Origin: Hirsutella rhossiliensis
Lineage: Eukaryota > Ascomycota > Sordariomycetes > Hypocreales > Ophiocordycipitaceae
Assembly (NCBI RefSeq): GCF_020360975.1
Contig: NW_025408676.1
Span: forward strand, 744,001-808,000
Direction: 5' to 3'
DNA length: 64,000 nt
Position 1 is the stretch's first letter. The number at the start of each line of letters is the position of its first letter. The notes below the pieces were generated by a model, which was given only the letters and a program-made list of their open reading frames with translations, searched no databases and was not told where the DNA came from. Shown here piece after piece: positions 58,300-64,000 of this stretch. Made by a program: the position numbers and the translations under genes.

Positions 58300-61200
58300 G
58301 GTTTTATCTTTCTTTTATTTAGCTATAACTATCCTTCTCTCCTTTATCGTTAGGGCCTTAGTAGAGTTATAGTTTAGTTTTATTTTCCTTAATAATATTT
58401 AATAGGTAGTATAAATAGTTTTCCCTATTTTCTTATTTTACTATTTTATATATAGTTATAGGACGTTTAAGCGTACTAATATATTAACGAGTTAATAGTA
58501 ATTTAGTAGGGATTCGTTACCGATTTAGTAGCGTCTCCCTACGCTAGTAGGTTTCCTTACCTTACTTAGTCTTACGCTTCTTTTTCCTAGTTAAGCGAGT
58601 AGTATATTCTTTAATAAGGTCTTAGCTATTCGCTATATCTTTAGCCTCGACCTATTAGTTATACTTAGCTAGCTATCCTTTCTATTTAATAAGGAAAAAG
58701 GTATTGCCCTTAGATCTCTTTTAGTCTTTAATCTCTTAGACTTCCTATTTACCTTTATCGTCCTCTAAGTCTAGTATTAATAGGGTTTCGCTATCTTTAC
58801 GGGTACCTTTACGCTCCTTCTATAGCTCTAAGAGACTAATATAGAAAACGTTATAGAGGTATAAGTACTTCTTAGGGAGTATAAGATAATATACTTACTT
58901 TCTAATAGCTTATAAGACCTAAAACGGTCTAATATACTTAGGTAAGAGTTTTTTTTTTTTATCTTTAAAGCGTAAGTTCTTTATCGATAATACTATAAGG
59001 TCTCTTACTTTTAGTATAAGCGGTTAGTGCCTTAAATCGTAGTATTTTACTTATAATTTAATAGCCTTTCCCTAGTATTCCTTAAGCCTCTTTTATAGCT
59101 CCTATAGCCTAGTAACTCTTACTCTTACTTTAGGTACCCCCCTTTAAATAATATCGTCCTCGGTATTAATATAAAAGTTTAGTTAATAACCTATTAACGC
59201 TTTATTAGGTAATAACCTAGTTATCGTATTCTTTATATTATTATATATAAATTAAGCAATATATAGGAGTAACGCTTAGTTAGTTTATTCTAAGTTAGTA
59301 AAGTATCTTAAGTAGTACTATATAGCTTAGTTTATTTATTCCGTTTACCTATCGGTTTATAGGTAAAATACTATCGATAGCTTATAAATAAGGACCCTCT
59401 ATCTAAGATAATGCCTTTCGGAGGTCTATATACTAATTTAACTTAGTAATAGAATAATTCTACTAGCTCTAGGGCTATTATTATCTTAGAGATAGGAAAG
59501 AAAAGGCAATACTTAGTATATTAGTCTACGATTACTAAGATCGTATTAACGTTTCGTTTATTATACTATACTTTAGGTAGACTTATAGTAAAGTCTATTA
59601 ATAATTCTTCCTATAGTTATATAGGATATAGTAACGATTATATAGTACTATAAGGGCAATACCTCTTAGATACTATACCTTAATATACTAGGTATAACTA
59701 AACGTATTTATTTACGTTTTTCGTTATTCTATCTTAGTAGAAGTTCCTTATTAGTAGTTCGCTAGTATATTAAGAGCTAAAGTATCCTACTAATAGATCG
59801 TTATAAAAGAGCTATATTAGCTCTTACCGTAAGGCTGCCTTTAAAGGCACTACGATACGACCCTTCTATAATAGTAGTCTATCTAAGCGCACTAACTAGA
59901 AACCCTTCTCTTTTAAGAAGTCTTCGGTCTCCTTTAGCCTACTAATCGCTACGTTAACCGACTAAGTACGTTTTAGTAACTCTAGTAACGGTTTTAGAAC
60001 TTCTACTATATAAACCTTTATATAGTAGGCCGCTTCTTTAGCGGTCTTCCTTAAAAGTAACTATTTATAACTAGCTCTCTCTTTAGCTTAATCGGCTAAT
60101 CGTTTAGGTCTCGCGCCTAAATTATTATAGTTTTACTATAGATAAGCTTATATATTTTCCTTATATAAAGGTACTTTACTACGCTTATATTAACTTAAGG
60201 TTAAGTATCTCTTTACCTATAAAAACGCCTTATTATTTCTCTATATAAATACGGTATTAATAGTAGCTAGCTTTACTTATAGCTCTAGTAATAGTTCTAT
60301 AAATAAGGGCTTCTTACCCTTATATCTAAGCATTCTTAATAGCGCGTCCGCTAAGTTAGATTTACTTATACGATACTTAATCGTAAAGTTAAATAGTACT
60401 AAATATATATACTATCTTACTTACCTCCTATTTAGGGAGGTCTAGTATATAAACGTCTAAAGGTTATAGTAGTCTAATAATACCTTTACTTTATACGCTG
60501 CCCCTTTAACGTAATATCGCTAGTATTTAAATAACTTAACGATAGTAAAGAGTTCTTAGTCTAGAATACTATAATTAAGTTTAGCTCTAGTAAACTTCCT
60601 TAACTAAAATACGATCGGATAGTAACGCCCTTTATTATTAGGTTAAGAGATAATCCTTACTATCGCGAATTACGATATATCTATTTTAATATAAATATAT
60701 CTTTCTAGATCGTAATATCGGAGGAGTAGGGCTCCTTAAAAAGTATCCTTAAGAGCCTAAAACGCTGCCCTTTTAGTAAGGTTTATCTCTATACTCCCTA
60801 GCTTCTTCCTATTCTTACTCCCTTTTAATAATATAGTTAAGGGCGCTATAACTCCTAAGTACCTATATATAAATCGTTAGTAAAAATTATAGAACCTAAG
60901 GAAAACCTAAATATTATAGTAGGTTATAGGTTTAGGCTATTAGGCTATTGCCTCTACCTATTAAGGGTCTATCGATACCCTATTAATAGATAATATAAAC
61001 CTAAGGAACTTAACTAACTATTAATAAAAGATATACTTCGATAGTTTTATATAGAGCTTTATAGCCCTTAGCCTTTCTATTACTTATCCTAAGTATTTAG
61101 TATATTCTTTTCTCGTTTTAAAGTATATAAGGATATCGTCGAGGTAGACTATATAGATTATATTTATAAGCCCTTTAAGCGCTTAATAGATATAGCTCTA

Positions 61201-61800
61201 AAATATAGCTAGTGCGTTAGTAAGTCTAAAGGGTATTACTAGGTATTCGAAATATCTATAACGCGTTTAGAAAGTAGTCTTTTATTTATCTCCTTCCTAA
61301 ATTCGAATATATTAATATATATTCCGTATATTAATCTTAGAAAAATACTTAGCTCCTTAATAGCAGTTAATAATCTCCGAAATAAAGGGTAAAGGGTATT
61401 AATTCTTTTACGTAACCTAGTTAAGTCCTTAGTAGTCTATATATAGCCGTAAGGTACTATCCTTTTTTAGAATAAAAAGGATAGGCGCCCTAGCTAAGCT
61501 CTTTAACTCCTAGATTATTTTCCTTTTTATCGCGTCTTAGATTTAGTCGTATAATACTTAGAGTTCCTTTTATAATAGAAGGTAAATTAGTCTATAAGGA
61601 GGTTCCGTATTAAGGATTAAATTAATTAAGTAATCTATTCCCTTTCTAGCTAGTAATAAATCGGATTTATTAGCTAAGAAGGTATCTTTAAACTAGTAAA
61701 GAGTTAGTAGGATTTCGGCCTATTCTTTTTATAGAATCCCTTTATCTTTGTTTTTATTTAGTAGCGGGATTAGCTTAAGATTAAGCGCAATTATATATAC
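58300..61800 (-). pseudogene. Gypsy-B copy 2 pol (RT, RNase H, integrase) remnant
   Basis: Minus-strand RT blocks at about 61500-61050: ARAPILFILKKD, RLYIDYQGLNQVT, YPLPFISEII, VIPFRLTNALAIF and the intact active site VYLDDILIYF (about 61135-61149). RNase H and integrase should follow down to about 58300 and were not read block by block. A run of 14 T near 58950 interrupts the 3' part. Confidence 0.7.
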
Positions 61801-61855
61801 CTTTACTTCGTTCTTATATTCCTAAAGGAATCTATAGGGATTTTATAGGGTTTCG

Positions 61856-63591
61856 CTACCTAGTTAATACTTAAACTACTACTATCGTTTCTATAAGATA
61901 ATATAGATACGTTTATCTTCTAAGGTAGTAACTAATAAAAGGATTAGTACCTAATCGTTTAGTATTAACTTATCGGTATTAATATAGAAATAAGTAATTA
62001 TCTTTTTAGTGCCCCTTATATCTATTATTTAGAGCGGTACTAACTATACTCTATACTCCCTTACCTTATTATTATTAAGCCTTAATAACTTAAGGTATAA
62101 TAGCACTACTTATAGCAATCCCTATTATCGGGTAAAGTATACGTCTACGAGGTTAACGGTACTATAAGTATCTAAGTATATAGGGACTTTAGTAGGGTTT
62201 CGCCTTAATATCGTTATAGGAGTTTTAAGTAACTATCCTATAAGTATTAAGTTTACTAAGGGAGAGGCGTTTACCTTAATATCTTACCTTTTCCTTATTT
62301 TATAGTATTAAGTCTAAGAGTCTTTACTAGGGTTTCTACCTTTAAAGAATTAGTATATTCCGTAGATAGGTATCCCGGCTTATTATATTAGAAATATATA
62401 ATTCCCGATTAAGTAGAAGATCCTCTTCCTCGATAACGTCCCTTAGTTCGGCCCCTAGTAGGTATATCGCTAGCTTACTAATTATCGGTCGAATTAGTAG
62501 TATTTCCTTAACGATTCGGCCTAGCTTATCGGCCTCTTTAATTCCTTCCCCTATATATACCGCCTCGGGGTATAGCACTACTTCTATTCCTAGTTCCTCT
62601 AAGGGTAGAAGTAGTATTAGTACGTCGCCTCTTATTAGTAATAGTATCCTAATATCGTTAGGCGACTTATATAAGCTCTTCCCGTTAGTAGGTATAAATA
62701 GGTATTAAATAAAGGTTAATTTAGTCCTAAAGTTATAGCTCTAGCTTAGCGAAAAATATAAGAGCACGCGCCTTTTCTAATAGGCGTTCGAAATACCTCT
62801 TTAAGGATTTAAGGTATAAGCTAAACTCTAAGGGGGACTAGCCTTCTCGTTAGCGAGCCTCCTTTAATTACGTCGCTAATAGTATCTCCTTATTTATAGT
62901 ATCCTTAATTAAGATAAGTATCTATTCCTTAAAGTATACCTAATCTATACTATATTTAGTTCGGTTAATTAGCGTTTATTCTTTAAGGTATCGGCGCTAT
63001 CTCGCTTTATAGTCGCTATATATATAATCTACCGCGTAAAGGATCTTCGTTTTATCGCGATAAAGGCGTTTAGGCGCTACCTTAAAGGCGTTCTCTAGAT
63101 TATAAGTCTAGTCTAAATCTTTCTATATATTAGTAGGTTAGGATAATTAAGCGATATTTTTAATCTTAACCTCGCTACCGCAATTACTATCTAATTTAGG
63201 GGAGTAGGACTATTAACGCTTCCCTAAACGGATAGCGATAGTACCGGCGCGTTTAGTAATTTCCTCCTTTAATTATATAACGCGATCTTATAGGCGTTTC
63301 GTCTCCTCTAGCTCCTTAACGCGCGCTTATAGGGCCGTGAGCTTTTCCTTATAAGATAGTTATCTTACGCCTATAGGTAGCGATATCTTTAATATAGTTA
63401 TAACGCCGTCTATAGTAAGGGTCTATTCCGAGGATATATCTTCCTATTCTTCGTCTCCTAAGTAGATACTCGATATACGTAATAAAGAGGCCTCGACTAG
63501 TTAACTACTACGTCGCGCTATAAGAGCGTTATATAGTCTTCTCTAAGTAGCTATCTCTATTAGGTAACTAAAAAGGGGAAGCTTTAGAAAT
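61856..63591 (-). pseudogene. Gypsy-B copy 2 gag/protease region remnant
   Basis: Minus strand. A 78-codon open stretch from ATG at 62578 (MLYPEAVYIGEGIKEADKLG) lies in the expected gag/gag-pro position, followed by a frame running to the RT. No zinc knuckle was recognised. The block 61856-62115 is the one found inverted in copy 1. Confidence 0.5.
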
Positions 63592-63848
63592 TATAAGGGA
63601 ATATATATTACGGTACGATTAGTTAGGTAGTAGAGATAGCTAGAGGTACTACGCTATATATATTATATTCTCCTTATCGTAAGACTAAAGCTTATAAGAA
63701 AAGGGATTTCTCCTCTTTAATCGGAGTAGCGAGTAGTCTATAATATATAAGCGGGGTAGGCACGATTCCCTACTAATACCCTACTAATATATTAGTACTA
63801 CGTACCTAAGTACTTTATTAGCCCGTACCTCTTAGTAGCGCTCTTATA
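63592..63848 (-). repeat. Gypsy-B copy 2 right LTR (5' LTR), 257 bp
   Basis: Partner of 56086-56342. Followed by the target duplication ACTAG, after which the Gypsy-A integrase frame resumes. Confidence 0.9.
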
Positions 63849-64000
63849 ACTAGCTACTTTAGATTATATAGCTACTTAGTATAGTATATTACCTATAAAC
63901 TAACGGAGGGCTTAAGAAGGTTAACTAAGAGGTATAGGCTTACCTATAAGCTATTATAGCCCGTAACTAAGTAGACTAAGACTAGTAGCTCCCTATAGCC
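63849..64000 (+). pseudogene. Gypsy-A integrase remnant, continued to window end
   Basis: Resumes directly after Gypsy-B: TVYYLQTNGGLKKVN-like block (family STAYHPQTDGQTERVN) and the QAYLQAII stretch, in the same orientation as 55650-56085. Truncated by the window end. Confidence 0.8.

Larger units (their letters stand above)
56086..63848 (-). mobile_element. Gypsy-B copy 2: complete RIP-dead Ty3/Gypsy element with antisense extra ORF
   Basis: Element of 7763 bp with 257-bp LTRs (56086-56342 and 63592-63848) and a perfect 5-bp duplication ACTAG (56081-56085 and 63849-63853). Gag/pol is on the minus strand: gag about 63500-62300, protease-like about 62250-61860, reverse transcriptase about 61500-61050, then RNase H and integrase to about 58300. 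A plus-strand ORF of about 520 codons (56724-58293) fills the space between pol and the 3' LTR. The LTRs differ at 14 places, all transitions, nine of them CG/TA doublets. Inserted in the Gypsy-A integrase. Confidence 0.88.
9240..64000. other. RIP-mutated heterochromatin-like repeat compartment
   Basis: From about 9240 to the end (except 21307-27100) the sequence changes abruptly to extreme TA richness with CpA and TpG nearly absent. By eye, 9301-9480 contains no CA or TG at all, and 9301-9360 alone holds 18 TA steps; CpG survives. All recognisable content is transposable elements whose frames are riddled with TAA/TAG. This is the pattern expected of repeat-induced point mutation (C to T, mainly at CpA). 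No host gene is supported inside it. Confidence 0.9.
51768..64000 (+). mobile_element. Gypsy-A: RIP-dead Ty3/Gypsy element, split by Gypsy-B copy 2, running off the window
   Basis: Plus-strand element with a presumed 186-bp 5' LTR (51768-51953) and gag about 52000-53050. The Gag zinc knuckle at 52962-53005 has its second Cys and its His changed to Tyr. Protease region is about 53220-53500, reverse transcriptase about 53800-54600 and RNase H about 54700-55150. Integrase starts about 55650 and is interrupted at 56085 by Gypsy-B; it resumes at 63849 with the YLQTNGG (HPQTDGQ) block. The RT active site YIDD is YIDN (about 54366-54380). The integrase wording matches the minus-strand copy at 28650-29978. 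Confidence 0.85.

Noticed and set aside
9240..64000. AT-rich compartment as mitochondrial DNA or a centromere
   Set aside because: Nuclear transposon families, 5-bp target duplications and directional C-to-T change explain the composition; no mitochondrial genes are present. A centromere or subtelomere location cannot be excluded but is not shown.

Overview
The window looks like nuclear DNA of a filamentous ascomycete (Pezizomycotina). The genes at the left end have short spliceosomal introns (48-133 bp, GT...AG, CTAAC/CTGAC-like branch sites). They encode fungal families: a GT69 mannosyltransferase, a MEP1-like M43 metalloprotease and an ACT_3 protein. The rest carries a very strong repeat-induced point mutation (RIP) signature, a process described in Pezizomycotina. 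The genus cannot be fixed from the sequence.

Layout. (1) 1-9.23 kb is a normal-composition gene segment, all on the + strand: a frameshifted cysteine-rich ORF (511-845), a GT69 glycosyltransferase (1214-2660), an unknown two-exon gene (3956-4875), an ACT-domain gene (5963-6406) and a three-exon M43B metalloprotease whose zinc motif has lost key residues (8211-9228). (2) Immediately downstream, from about 9.24 kb to the end, the DNA is extremely TA-rich, almost free of CpA/TpG, yet keeps CpG. It is a nested stack of RIP-killed transposons: a Fot1/pogo element, several Ty3/Gypsy elements, two Ty1/Copia elements and solo or orphan LTRs. (3) Inside this desert sits one unmutated island, a Copia element at 21307-27100 with 187-bp LTRs identical by eye and a perfect 5-bp target duplication; its reading frames are broken by several frameshifts.

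Nesting that can be proved by LTRs and target duplications: Copia-1 (21307-27100, GTTCT) lies in the right LTR of Copia-2 (15517-27372). Copia-3 (31685-37591, ATCTT) lies in a Gypsy-B copy that starts at 29979, and that copy cuts a minus-strand Gypsy integrase/chromodomain region. A second, complete Gypsy-B (56086-63848, ACTAG) splits the integrase of a plus-strand Gypsy-A that runs off the window. A solo Copia-2 LTR (44601-45168, ACGCC) interrupts an unassigned minus-strand coding block.

The most interesting signal is architectural. Gypsy-B (two copies), Gypsy-C and possibly Gypsy-A carry a large extra ORF on the strand opposite to pol, between the end of pol and the 3' LTR. Also notable are the CG<->TA doublet pattern that separates LTR pairs, the degenerate metalloprotease at the RIP border, and an AT-hook-like motif in the unmutated Copia. 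In the RIP region, protein calls are my own readings of frames in which TAA/TAG often stand where CAA/CAG/TGG would be expected; boundaries without LTR or TSD support are approximate.
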